64,000 nt of DNA from Magnetospirillum sp. ME-1 (GTDB lineage: Bacteria; Pseudomonadota; Alphaproteobacteria; Rhodospirillales; Magnetospirillaceae), in the NCBI RefSeq assembly GCF_002105535.1, contig NZ_CP015848.1, positions 3,390,926-3,454,925 on the forward strand, read 5' to 3'. The notes beneath the pieces are model-generated. The model saw only the letters and a program-made list of their open reading frames with translations. It searched no databases and was not told the origin of the DNA. Both the position numbers and the translations under genes were made by a program. This document shows, piece after piece, positions 17,203-27,400 of the stretch; positions within the stretch are counted from its first letter, which is position 1; every line of letters starts with the position of its first letter.

Positions 17203-19261
17203 TCTTGCCCTTGGCCTTGGGGGTGGCGGCCGGTTTGGCCGGGGCCTTCTCGCCACCCGGCTTTCTCAGCCGGGTGTCCGGTGGAATGGGGCAGTGGCGG
17301 TTGATCTCGTCCATCCGGGCCCGGTAAAGGTCGAGGTAGTCGGGACGCGACAGCAATTCCACTTCGTCACTGTCGAGGTCGGTGCCGACCTCGTCGTAGA
17401 TGTCCATGTTGACGAGGTCGGGAACCGGAATCCGATCGGAGAGGTAGTCGTTCCACATGCCTTCCAGCAGATTGTCCAGATGGGTGACCAGCTTGTCGGT
17501 GTCGAACAGGTCGCAGGTGGCGCGATTGGCCGCCAGTTTCTCCCGGTAGCCGGCCAGCAGGCGCCTGTCGTTGCCCAGGTCCACCGCCTTTTCCACGTAT
17601 TCGTCGAAGGTGGTGCAGACCAGTTCCTTCAGGCCGGCGGCGGTGGCCAGGCTGCCGCAGACGCGCGACGCGAAGCCGCGCCCGGCCACGGTCAGCACCG
17701 GAACGCCCATCCACAGCGCGTCCGAGGCGGTGGTGTGGGCGCCGCAAGGCGAGGTGTCGAGGAACAGGTCGGCCAGGGGATAGCGCGACAGGTGCTCGGC
17801 ATTGATGATCTTGGGGGCGAAGATGATGCGGTCAGGGGTGACGCCGTGCTTGATGGCCTCCTGGCGCAGGCTTTCGTTGATACGGTCGCCGCCGTCCAGC
17901 AGCCACAGCACGCCGTTGGGCACCCGGCTAAGGATATCCATGAAGCGGGCCCACATGGGAGCGGTGAACTTCTGCAATCCGTTGAAGCCGCAGAACACCG
18001 TGGCGTTGGCCGGCAGGCCCGCCGCCTCGCGGGTCCACTTGATGTCGGCCACCTGCCGGTTACGGTCGTTGGGCTGGTAGCAGGGCAGCCGTACCACCTT
18101 TTCCGAGTAGTAGATCTCGTGATCGGGCGGAATGGTGAAGTCGTCGGCGATGATGTAGTCGTGGTAGGGCGTGCCCATGGACCCGGGATAGCCCAGCCAG
18201 CTGACGGCCACCGGGGCCGGGCGCATGGCCATGATGGCCGGGCGCGCCTCGCCGGTATAGCCGTTGAAATCGATCAGGATGTCGATGCCGTCGGCGTGGA
18301 TGCGCTTGGCCACGTCCTCGTCGGACATCTCCAGAATGTCCACCCAATGATCGACGTCCTTCATCAGCTGGGTCTGGATGCGGTCGCCGGTGCGGCGCGA
18401 GCAGGAATAGGCGAAGACCTCGAAACGCTTGCGGTCATGCAGCTTGTACATCTCCGCCGTCAGGTAGCCGTGGGCGTGCTCCTTGAAATAGGACGACAGA
18501 TAGGCGATGCGGATCTTGCGTTTGGGCCGCTTGGCCAGGGCGGCGCGGTGGCTTTCCTTGTCGAACAGGATCTTGGGCCGCCCGATCTTGGCCTTGTAGT
18601 ACTTCCAGCCGCGCGCCAGGTGCAGCAGCGGGTCGTCGGTGTGGAAGACCAGGCAATGGGGCGACATGGCGGAGAACAGCTGGCGCCGGGTGGTGCCGGG
18701 AATGGTGGTCAGCACCGGCCACTTGCACAGCTTCTGGCGGATGGCGATCCAGTGCTGCATGGCGTCGGCGGGCTGGACCAGCTCGATGCACTGGCGCAGC
18801 GCGTCCTCGCCTGATTCCTCCAGCGAGGTGTGTTCCAGCACCCGGCCGATCTGCTTCAGGGCCGAGACCTTGAAGTTCACCGTGTCGCCGGTGACGCCGG
18901 GCAGCTGGTTGACCAGGCCCAGCCATTGGGTCACGGCGTCGGGAACGCGGCCCAGGCGCTCGTAGGTGCTGCCCAGGTTGATGTGGGCGGGATAGAAATC
19001 CGGCTTGAGCGCGATGGCGGCGCTGAAGGCCTGGACGGCGGCTTCCTGGTCGTTGAACTTGTTCAGCAGCACGCCGAGATTGTACTGGATGGCATAGGCC
19101 AGCGGGTTCTGGCCGTTATACTGCAGCCAGGTGCGGTAAAGCCCCAGCGCGTCGGCGTCGGCGCCCTGCTGGGCCAGGCTGTCGGCGGCGGCGATGACGC
19201 GGGTGGCTTCGATCTTGCCGGACGCGATCTGTTGCATGACCTCGGCCATGACGTTGCTCAT
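17192..19261 (-). CDS. TPR plus GT41 (SPINDLY/OGT-like) glycosyltransferase
   Basis: 689 residues from the ATG at 19261, which forms TGATG with the stop of the upstream GT41 gene; a TTG one codon earlier is possible. N-terminal TPR-like helices (AVQAFSAAIALKPDFYPAHI, INLGSTYERLGR) are followed by the GT41 region from about residue 260. Signatures: IAYLSSYFKEHAHGYL with the catalytic-site His, VSWLGYPGSMGTPYHDY, FNGLQKF with the nucleotide-binding Lys, and CGAHTTASDALWMGVPVL. The C-terminal tail is Lys-rich (KAKGKKGR). It should transfer a sugar to Ser/Thr hydroxyls in the cytoplasm. It is the promoter-distal gene of the giant-repeat-protein cluster. Confidence 0.87.
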   Translation of the reverse strand: MSNVMAEVMQQIASGKIEATRVIAAADSLAQQGADADALGLYRTWLQYNGQNPLAYAIQYNLGVLLNKFNDQEAAVQAFSAAIALKPDFYPAHINLGSTYERLGRVPDAVTQWLGLVNQLPGVTGDTVNFKVSALKQIGRVLEHTSLEESGEDALRQCIELVQPADAMQHWIAIRQKLCKWPVLTTIPGTTRRQLFSAMSPHCLVFHTDDPLLHLARGWKYYKAKIGRPKILFDKESHRAALAKRPKRKIRIAYLSSYFKEHAHGYLTAEMYKLHDRKRFEVFAYSCSRRTGDRIQTQLMKDVDHWVDILEMSDEDVAKRIHADGIDILIDFNGYTGEARPAIMAMRPAPVAVSWLGYPGSMGTPYHDYIIADDFTIPPDHEIYYSEKVVRLPCYQPNDRNRQVADIKWTREAAGLPANATVFCGFNGLQKFTAPMWARFMDILSRVPNGVLWLLDGGDRINESLRQEAIKHGVTPDRIIFAPKIINAEHLSRYPLADLFLDTSPCGAHTTASDALWMGVPVLTVAGRGFASRVCGSLATAAGLKELVCTTFDEYVEKAVDLGNDRRLLAGYREKLAANRATCDLFDTDKLVTHLDNLLEGMWNDYLSDRIPVPDLVNMDIYDEVGTDLDSDEVELLSRPDYLDLYRARMDEINRHCPIPPDTRLRKPGGEKAPAKPAATPKAKGKKGR

Positions 19262-21282
19262 CAACCGTTCTCCGTGTCAGGGGCGGGCCACATGCGGCTG
19301 TCCGCCGGGATGGGGTAAAGGCGGTCGAGCGCGGCGAGGCCGTTGCGCCAGCGGGCGAAGTACTCGTCCTCCGGGGTGAAATCCACGGCTTCCACGGGAT
19401 GCTCGATGCCGACGTCCATATAGGTGTCCAGGTTGCGCAGGTCGGGGCGCGGCAGGCGCCCGGACCTGAAATCCTCCCACATTTCGGCGTAGAGCCCTTC
19501 CAGCCGGCTGACCAGCAGGTTGGTGTCGAACATCACCGCGTTGGGCTTGGCGTCGCGCAGTTGCTTGCGGTAGGCCTGAAGCTTCGCCGGGTCGTGGCCC
19601 AGCGCGATGGCCGTCTCCACGTATTGCTCGGGGGTCGAGCACACCAGTTCGGGCAGCCCCGCCGAGCGCAGCAGCGAGCCTGCGACGCGCGACGCGAAGC
19701 TGTGGCCCGACAGGGTCAGGATGGGCACGCTCATCCACAGGGCGTCCGACGCGGTGGTGTGGGCGCCATAGGGGAAGGTGTCGAGGAACAGGTCGGCCAG
19801 CGTCATGCGGGCCAGGTGCTCGGGGCTGGGCAGACGGCGGCCGAAGATCAGGCGCTCGCCCTCGATTCCGCACTGGCGGGCGTGGGCGCGCAGGCGCTCC
19901 TGGACCTCCTCGCTGGTTTCCAGCAGCCACAGCACGCTGCCCGGCACGGCGGCCAGAATGGCGATCCAGCGTTCGAACATCAGCCGTGTGATCTTCTGCT
20001 GGCTGTTGAAGCAGCAATAGATCATCCCTTCTTCCGGCAAACCGGCCTCGGTGCGGCTGGGCGGCTGGACGGCGACCGCGCGCTGGCGGTCGTTGGCCTG
20101 ATAGCAGGGCAGGCGCATGACCTTTTCCGAGCAGTACATCTCGCGGCCGGGCGGAATGATCCAGTCGTCGGCGATGATGTAATGGTGGTAGGCCGTGGCC
20201 ATGGTGCCGGGATAACCCAGCCAGTTGACGTTGATGGGGGCCGGGCACATGCCGAACAACCTGGTCCGGGCACCCTTGGTGTGGCCGTTCAAGTCCACCA
20301 GGATGTCGATGCCGTCCTCGCGGATGCGCTGGGCCGCCGTGTCGTCGTTCATGCCGGTGATGTCGAGCCAGTGGTCGAAATCGCCCCGGATGCGCTGCTT
20401 CAGGGGGTCCTCGCCGGCCGGTCCGCAATAATAGGCGAAGATTTCCACCTTGGACCGGTCGTGCAGGGCGAAGATCTCGGCGATGAGATAGCCCACCGCA
20501 TGGGCTTTCAGATCGGACGAGACATAGCCGATCTTGAGCCGGGTGCGGTCGGCCCGGTCCTCGGGGCGGATTTCGGCCAGGCGCGGAATGCGCCGGCCGA
20601 ACATCTTGTTGCAATGCTCCCAGGCCGATGCCAGGTGCAGCAGCGGGTCGTCGGTATAAGACGCCAGCGACAGCGGGCTGAAATTGCGCATCTGGGTCAG
20701 GTGGTCCATGCCCTCGAAGGGCACCACCACCGGCCAGCGGCACTGGCCCATGCGCCCGGCCAGCATGTGCTCGGCGTTCTCGCGCTGGGTGTTGTCCAGT
20801 TCCAGGCTCTGGCGCAGCGTATCCTCGGCGGCGACGGATTGCTGGCGGTCCTGCAGCACACGGGCGATCTGCTTCAGGGCCGTGGACTTCATGCGGACGC
20901 TGTGGCCCGTCACCTGTGACAGCCGGCCGACCAGCTTGTTCCAGGTTTCGATCGCTCCATCGGGCGAGCCGAGCGCCTCGTTGGCGCCACCCAGGTTGAT
21001 GTAGGCGGGATAGAAATCCGGATTGTGCTCGATGGACCGTTCCAGCGACGCCTTGGCCAGATCGGGCTTGCCGCTGGCCGTGTGCAGCACCGCCTGGTTG
21101 AAGCAGGCGGCATAGAGCAGGTGGTGATCGGGATTGAGGCCGATCCACAGGTGATAGAGCTGCAGCGCCTGGTCGATGGCGCCGTCACGGTGCAGCGCGT
21201 CGGCGGCGCCGAACAGCTCCTGCAGGGACAGGCGGCCCTCGGTCAGGGCCTTCACCGCGGACAGAAAGACTTCCTGGGTCAT
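19261..21282 (-). CDS. TPR plus GT41 (SPINDLY/OGT-like) glycosyltransferase
   Basis: 673 residues from the ATG at 21282; an in-frame ATG at 21294 is the alternative. Same layout as its neighbour: TPR-like segment with HNPDFYPAYINLGGANEALG, then GT41 blocks IGYVSSDLKAHAVGYL, NWLGYPGTMATAYHHY, CFNSQQKITRLMF and GAHTTASDALWMSVPIL. The two proteins are clearly homologous but well diverged, so the pair is not a recent duplication. The stop is fused to the next start (TGATG), implying equal expression. It lies 216 bases after the stop of the 4586-residue Thr/Ser-rich repeat protein, the obvious candidate acceptor. Confidence 0.87.
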   Translation of the reverse strand: MTQEVFLSAVKALTEGRLSLQELFGAADALHRDGAIDQALQLYHLWIGLNPDHHLLYAACFNQAVLHTASGKPDLAKASLERSIEHNPDFYPAYINLGGANEALGSPDGAIETWNKLVGRLSQVTGHSVRMKSTALKQIARVLQDRQQSVAAEDTLRQSLELDNTQRENAEHMLAGRMGQCRWPVVVPFEGMDHLTQMRNFSPLSLASYTDDPLLHLASAWEHCNKMFGRRIPRLAEIRPEDRADRTRLKIGYVSSDLKAHAVGYLIAEIFALHDRSKVEIFAYYCGPAGEDPLKQRIRGDFDHWLDITGMNDDTAAQRIREDGIDILVDLNGHTKGARTRLFGMCPAPINVNWLGYPGTMATAYHHYIIADDWIIPPGREMYCSEKVMRLPCYQANDRQRAVAVQPPSRTEAGLPEEGMIYCCFNSQQKITRLMFERWIAILAAVPGSVLWLLETSEEVQERLRAHARQCGIEGERLIFGRRLPSPEHLARMTLADLFLDTFPYGAHTTASDALWMSVPILTLSGHSFASRVAGSLLRSAGLPELVCSTPEQYVETAIALGHDPAKLQAYRKQLRDAKPNAVMFDTNLLVSRLEGLYAEMWEDFRSGRLPRPDLRNLDTYMDVGIEHPVEAVDFTPEDEYFARWRNGLAALDRLYPIPADSRMWPAPDTENG

Positions 21283-21426
21283 CGGACGTCCCATCGGGGT
21301 TGGGTCAACTCGGACCGGCCGCGTGCGAGCGCGCCGGGGCCGACGTCCATAATGACCGCCCAATGGTTAACGGATTGATGCCGGATTTTCGTTCCGCCGC
21401 GCACGACCGTCAGGGCAAGCGAACAC

Positions 21427-21490
21427 CGCCCCCCGCAAACGGGGCGGCATCACCGGGAAGGGTGAGCCGTCCCCGGTGGGGGACGGCTCA
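21427..21490 (-). terminator. Two hairpins after the giant repeat gene
   Basis: A 12-bp perfect stem (TGAGCCGTCCCC and its complement) at 21463-21490 starts eight bases after the stop. It is followed by a second GC-rich stem (CCGCCCC...GGGGCGG) at 21427-21447. No clear T-run follows on the minus strand, so attenuation or RNA protection is as likely as full termination before the GT41 pair. Confidence 0.5.
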
Positions 21491-21497
21491 TCTTGCC

Positions 21498-24400
21498 TTA
21501 GGTGTTGGTGTTCGAGCCGCTGATTGCCCAGAAGTAGGCGTTCTGCTGGTCGGTGTTGAGGTAACTGACGGCACCGCCCTGGATCGCGTTGGCCTGGGTG
21601 GTGGTCAGGGCGTAGATGTCGGTGGTCTCGAGGCCGACGATCTGGGTGGTGGTGAGGCCATCGATCTGGGTCGTCGTCAAGCTGTTCGCCTGGGTGGTGG
21701 TCAACGCTGCGATGTTGGCCGAGGTCAGGGCGTTCAGCTGGGTAACGGTCAAGGCCTTGATATCGGTGGTTTCGAAGGCCGCAGTCACCGTGCTGGTCAG
21801 CGCTCCCAGCTGGGTGACCGTCAGGCCGCCGATCTGGGTGGTGGTCAGACCCGCCACATTGGTGGTGGTGAGCGCGTTGAGCGCGGTGGTGCTGAGCGCG
21901 CCGACCCCGGTCGAGGCCAGAGCCCCGATCTTGGCGGCGGTCAGGCCCGTCGCCTGGGTATTGGTCAGGGCTCCCACCTGAGTGACCGACAGGGCGGCCA
22001 TATCGGTGGTCTCCATGGCGTTCAGCTGGGTCGTGGTCAGCCCCGTCACCTGCGTGGTGGAGAGGCCGCCCACCTGGGTGGTGGACAGGGCCGCGACCTG
22101 GGTGGTGGTCAGCGAGTTGAGGCTGCTGGTGGTCAGGGCCCCGATCTCGGTGGTGGTCAGCACCGCCAGGTTGGTGGTGGTGATCGCTGCCGCCTGGGTG
22201 GTGGAGAGGCCGCCGATCTGGGTCGCGGTCAGCGACGCGAGGTCGGTGGTCTCCATGGCGTTCAGCTGGGTGGTGGTGATGCCGGCCACCTGGGCGGTGG
22301 TCAGGCTCTGCACCTGGGTCACCGTCAGGGCCACCAGATCCGTGGTCTCCAGGGCGTTCAGCTGGGTGGTGCTGAGGCCGGCCACCTGGGTGGTGGTCAG
22401 GTTCACCACCTGGGTGGTGGTCAGCGCCGCGACGCCGGTGGTGGTCAGCGCATTCAGCGCGGTGGTCGAGAGCTCGGCGATATCGGTGGTTTCGATATTC
22501 GCCAGCTGGGTCGTGGTGATGCCGGCCGCCTGGGTGGTGGTCAGCGCACCGATCTGGGTGGCCGAAAGGGCGGCCAGATCAGTGGTCTCAAGGGCGTTGA
22601 CCTGGGTGGTGGAGAGGCCGGCCACCTGGGTGGTGCTCAGGTTGGTGAACTGAGTGGTGGTCAGGGCCGCCACGTCGGTGGTTTCGAGCGCGTTCAGTTG
22701 GGTGGTGTGGAGGCCGCTGATCTGAGTCGCGGTCAGGTTGATGATCTGGGTGGTGGTCAGCGCCGCCACACCGGTGGTGGTGAGCGCGTTGAGCGCGGTG
22801 GTGGTGAGCGCCGCCAGATCGGTGGTCCCGATGTTGATCAGCTGGGTGGTGGTGATGCCCGTGGCCTGGGTCGCGGTCAGCGAGGCGGCCTGGGTCGAGC
22901 TCAGCGAGGCCACGCCGGTGGTCGACAGGGCGTTCACCGCCGTGGTGTGGAGCCCGGCGATCTGCGTGGTGGACAGACCGGTGATCTGCGTGGTGGTCAG
23001 GGCACCGGCGCCGGTGGTCGACAGGGCGTTAAGCTGGGTGATGCTCAGAGCCCCGACTTCGGTGGTGGTCAGGCCGGACACCGAGGTGGTGGTCAGCGCC
23101 GCCACCTGAGTGGTGGTCACCGAAGCCAGCTGGGTGGTGGAGAGGCTGGCGATGTCGGTGGTTTCCATCGCGTTGACCTGGGTGGTGGAGAGGCCGCCGA
23201 CCTGTCCAACCGTCAAGGATCCAACCTGCGTGGTGGACAGGGCCGCCACGTCGGTGCTCTCCATCGCGTTCAGCTGGGTGGTGGACAGACCGCTGACCTG
23301 GGTCGTGCTCAGCGAGGAGACCTGGGTCGAGGTCAGGGCCGCCACGCCGGTGGTGGTCAGCGCGTTCAGCTGGGTCGCCGAGAGCGCCGTAAGGTCGGTG
23401 GTCTCGATGTTGATCAGCTGGGTGGTGGTGATGCCGGCCGCCTGGGTGGTGGTCAGGCTGGACACCTGGGTCGAGCTGAGGCCCGCGATGCCGGTGGTCG
23501 ACAGCGCGTTCAGGTTGGTGGTGGACAGACCGGCCACCAGGGTGGTGGTCAGGCCCGACAGCTGGGTGGTGTTCAGCGCCGCGGCACCGGTGGTGGTCAG
23601 CGCGTTCACCTGGGTGACGGAGAGCGCACCGGCCTCGGTGGCGGTGATGCCGGCCAGCGCGGTGGTGGTGATGCCCGCCACCTGGGTGGTGGTGATGTTC
23701 GCCACCTGGGTGGTGCTCAGCGCCGCGATGTCGGTGGTTTCGAGCGCATTGACCTGGGTGGTGGAGAGGCCGGCCACCTGGGTGGTGGACAGCGAGTTCA
23801 CCTGGGTGCTGGTCAGCGCCGCCACGTCCGTGGTTTCCAGAGCATTCAGCTGGGTGGTGCTGATGCCCACGGCCTGGGTGGTGGTCAGCGAGGACACCTG
23901 GGTCGAGGTCAGGGCCGCGACGCCAGTGGTGGTCAGTGAGTTGATCTGGGTGGCGGACAGGGCCACGACGTCAGTGGTTTCGATGTTGACCAGCTGGGTG
24001 GTGGACAGGCCGGCCACCTGGGTGGTGGTCAGGTTGGAGACCTGGGTCGAGGTCAGGCCCGCCACGCCGGTGGTGGTCAGTCCGTTCAGCTGGGTGGTGT
24101 TGATCCCGGCCACCGTGGTGGTGGAGATGCCGGCCAACTGGGTGGTGGTCAGAGCCGCGAGGCTGGTGGTGGTCAGCGCGTTGACCTGGGCGGCGGACAG
24201 CGCACCGGCCTCGGTGGCGGTGATGCCGGACAGGGTGGTGGTGGTCAGACCGGCCACCTGGGTGGTGGTGATGCCCGACACCTGGGTGGTGGTCAGCGCC
24301 GCCACGTCGGTGGTCTCCATCGCCTTGACCTGGGTGGTGGTCAGGTCGCCGATCTGGGTGGTGGTCAGCGAGCGGACCTGGGTGGTGGTCAGGGCGGCGA

Positions 24401-27400
24401 CGTCCGTGGTTTCCAGGGCGTTCAGCTGGGTGGTGCTGACGCCGGGGACCTGGGTGGTGGTCAGCGAGGCCACCTGGGTCGAGGTCAGGGCCGCCACGCC
24501 GGTGGTGGTCAGCGAGTTGATCTGGGTGGCGGACAGGGCCGCCACGTCAGTGGACTCGATGTTCACCAGCTGGGTGGTGGACAGTCCGGCCACCTGGGTG
24601 GTGGTCAGGCTGGAGACCTGGGTCGAGTCCAGACCGGCCACGCCGGTGGTCGACAGAGCGTTCAGGTTGGTGGTGGACAGTCCGGCCACCGTGGTGGTGG
24701 TCAGGCCGTTCAACTGGGTGGTGTTCAGCGCGGCCGCGCCGGTGGTGGTCAGGGCGTTGACCTGGGTGAAGGTCAGCGCGCCGGCCTCGGTCGCGGTGAT
24801 GCCGGACAGGGCGGTGGTGGTCAGGCCGGCCACCTGGGTGGTGGTGATGCCCGACACCTGGGTGGTGGTCAGCGACCCGAAGTCCGTGGTCTCGAAGGCG
24901 TTGACCTGGGTGGTGGTCAGGCTGGCCAGCTGGGTGGTGGTCAGGGCGCGGGCCTGGGTGGTGGTCAGCGCGGCCACGTCCGTGGTCTCAAGGGCGTTCA
25001 GCTGGGTGGTGCTGACGCCGGGGACCTGGGCGGTGGTCAGCGACGACACCTGGGTCGAGGTCAGGGCCGCCACGCTGGTGGTGTTCAGCGAGTTGATCTG
25101 GGTGGCGGACAGGGCCGCCACGTCAGTGGACTCGATGTTCACCAGCTGGGTGGTGGACAGGCCGGACACCTGGGTGGTGGTCAGCGCGGCCACCTGGGTC
25201 GAGCTGAGGCCGGCGACGCTGGTGGTCGACAGGGCGTTCAGTTCGGTGGTGGTCAGGCCGGCCACGACGGTGGTGGACAGACCGGACAGCTGGGTGGTGG
25301 TGAGCGTCGCCGAGCTGGTGGTGGTCAGGGCGTTGACCTGGGTGGTGGTCAGCGCACCGGCGCCGGTGGCGGTCAGGCCGGACAGGGCGGTGGTGGTCAG
25401 GCCCGCGATCTGGGTGGTGCTCACCGCCGAAATCTGAGTGGTGGTCAGCGCCGCGATGTCGGTGGTTTCGAAGGCGTTGACCTGGGTGGTCTTCAGGCCA
25501 TCGACCTGGGTGGTGGTCAGCGAGCGCACCTGGGTGGTGGTCAGCGCCGCCACGTCGGTGCTTTCCAGGGCATTCAGCTGGGTGGTGCTGAGGTTGGAAA
25601 CCTGGGTGGTGGTCAGCGATTCGACCTGGGTGCTGGTCAGCGCGGCCACGCCGGTGGTGGTCAGCGAGTTCAGGGTGGTGGCCGAGATGGCGGCCAGATC
25701 CGTGGTCTCGATGTTCACCAGCTGGGTGGTGGACAGGCCCGCCGACTGGGTGGTGGTCAGCGCGCCGACCTGGGTCGAGCTCAGGCTGGCGATGCCGGTG
25801 GTGGTCAGGGCGTTGATCAGCGTGGTGGTCAGGCCAGCCACGTTGGTCGAGGTCAGGCCGTCCAGCTGGGTGGTGTTCAGCGCCGTGGCGTTGGTGGTGG
25901 TCAGCGCGTTGATCTGAGTGGTGGTCAGCGCGTTCACCTCGGTGGAGGTGATGCCGGACAGGGCCGTGGTGTTCAGTCCGCCGGTCTGGGTGCTGGTGAT
26001 GCCCGAAACCTGGGTGGTGGTCAGGGCGGCGATGTCCGTGGTCTCGAGGTTGTTGACCTGGGTGGTGGACAGTCCGGCCACCTGGGTGGTGGTCAGCGAG
26101 CGCACCTGGGTGGTGGTCAGTGCCGCCAGATCGGTGGTTTCCAGCGCGTTCAGCGTGGTGGTGGACAGGGCCGCCGCCTGGGTGACCGTCAGGCTGATGG
26201 CCTGGGTGGTCGACAGTGCCGCCACGTTGGTGGTGTTCAGCCCGTTCAGCGCCGTGGCGGTCAGGGCCGCGACCTCGGTGGTGGTCAGGTTGGTCAGCTG
26301 AGTGGTGGTCAGGCCGGCCGTCTGGGTCGAGGTCAGCGCGCCCACCTGGATGGTGGTCAGGCTGGCGATGCCGGTGGTCGACAGGGCGTTGATCAGCGTG
26401 GTGGTCAGGCCGGCCACGTTGGTGGTGGTCAGGCCGTCAAGCTGGGTGGCGGTCAGGGCCGCGGCGTTGGTGGTGGTCAGCGCGTTGATCTGGGTGGTGG
26501 TCAGCGCGTTCACCTCGGTGGAGGTGATGCCGGACAGGGTGGTGGTGGTCAGCGCACCGGTCTGCGTGCTGGTGATGCCAGACACCTGGGTGGTGGTCAG
26601 CGCCGCGATGTCGGTGGTTTCGAAGGCGTTGACCTGGGTGGTGGTCAGGCCGTCCACCTGGGTGGTGGTCAGCGAGCGCACCTGGGTGGTGGTCAGCGCG
26701 GCGACGTCGGTGCTTTCCAGGGCGTTCAGCGTGGTGGTGCTGATGGTGCCCACCTGGCCGGTGGTCAGGCCGCTGACCTGGGTCGAGGTCAGGGCCGCGA
26801 TGCCGGTGGTGGTCAGCGCGTTGACCTGGGTGGCGGTCAGCGAGGCGGCCTGGGTGGTGGTCAGGTTGACCAGCTGGGTGGTGGTGATGCCGGCCAGCTG
26901 AGTGGTGGTGACGCCGCCCAGCTGGGTGACGGTCAGGGCCGCCACGTCGGTGGTTTCCAGCGCGTTGACCTGGGTGGTGGAGAGGCCGCCGACCTGGGTG
27001 GTGGTCAGCGAGCGCACCTGGGTGGTGGTCAGCGCCGCCACGTCCGTGCTCTCCAGCGCGTTCAGCTGGGTGGTGGACAGGCCCGAGACCTGGGTGGTCG
27101 ACAGGTTCGACACCTGGGTGCTGGTCAGGGCCGCCACGCCGGTGGTGGTCAGCGAGTTCAGCGACGTCGCCGACAGGGCGGAGATGTCGGTGGTCTCGAT
27201 GTTGACCAGCTGGGTGGTGGACAGGCCGGCGGTCTGCGTCGAGGTGATGGAGCCCACCTGAGTGGTGGTCAGGCTGGCGATGCCGGTGGTGCTGAGCGCG
27301 TTCAGGTTGGTGGTGGACAGGCCCGCGACCTGGGCGGTGGTCAGGCCGTCCAGCTGGGTGGCGGTCAGCGCCGCCGCATTGGTGGTGTTCAGGGCGTTGA

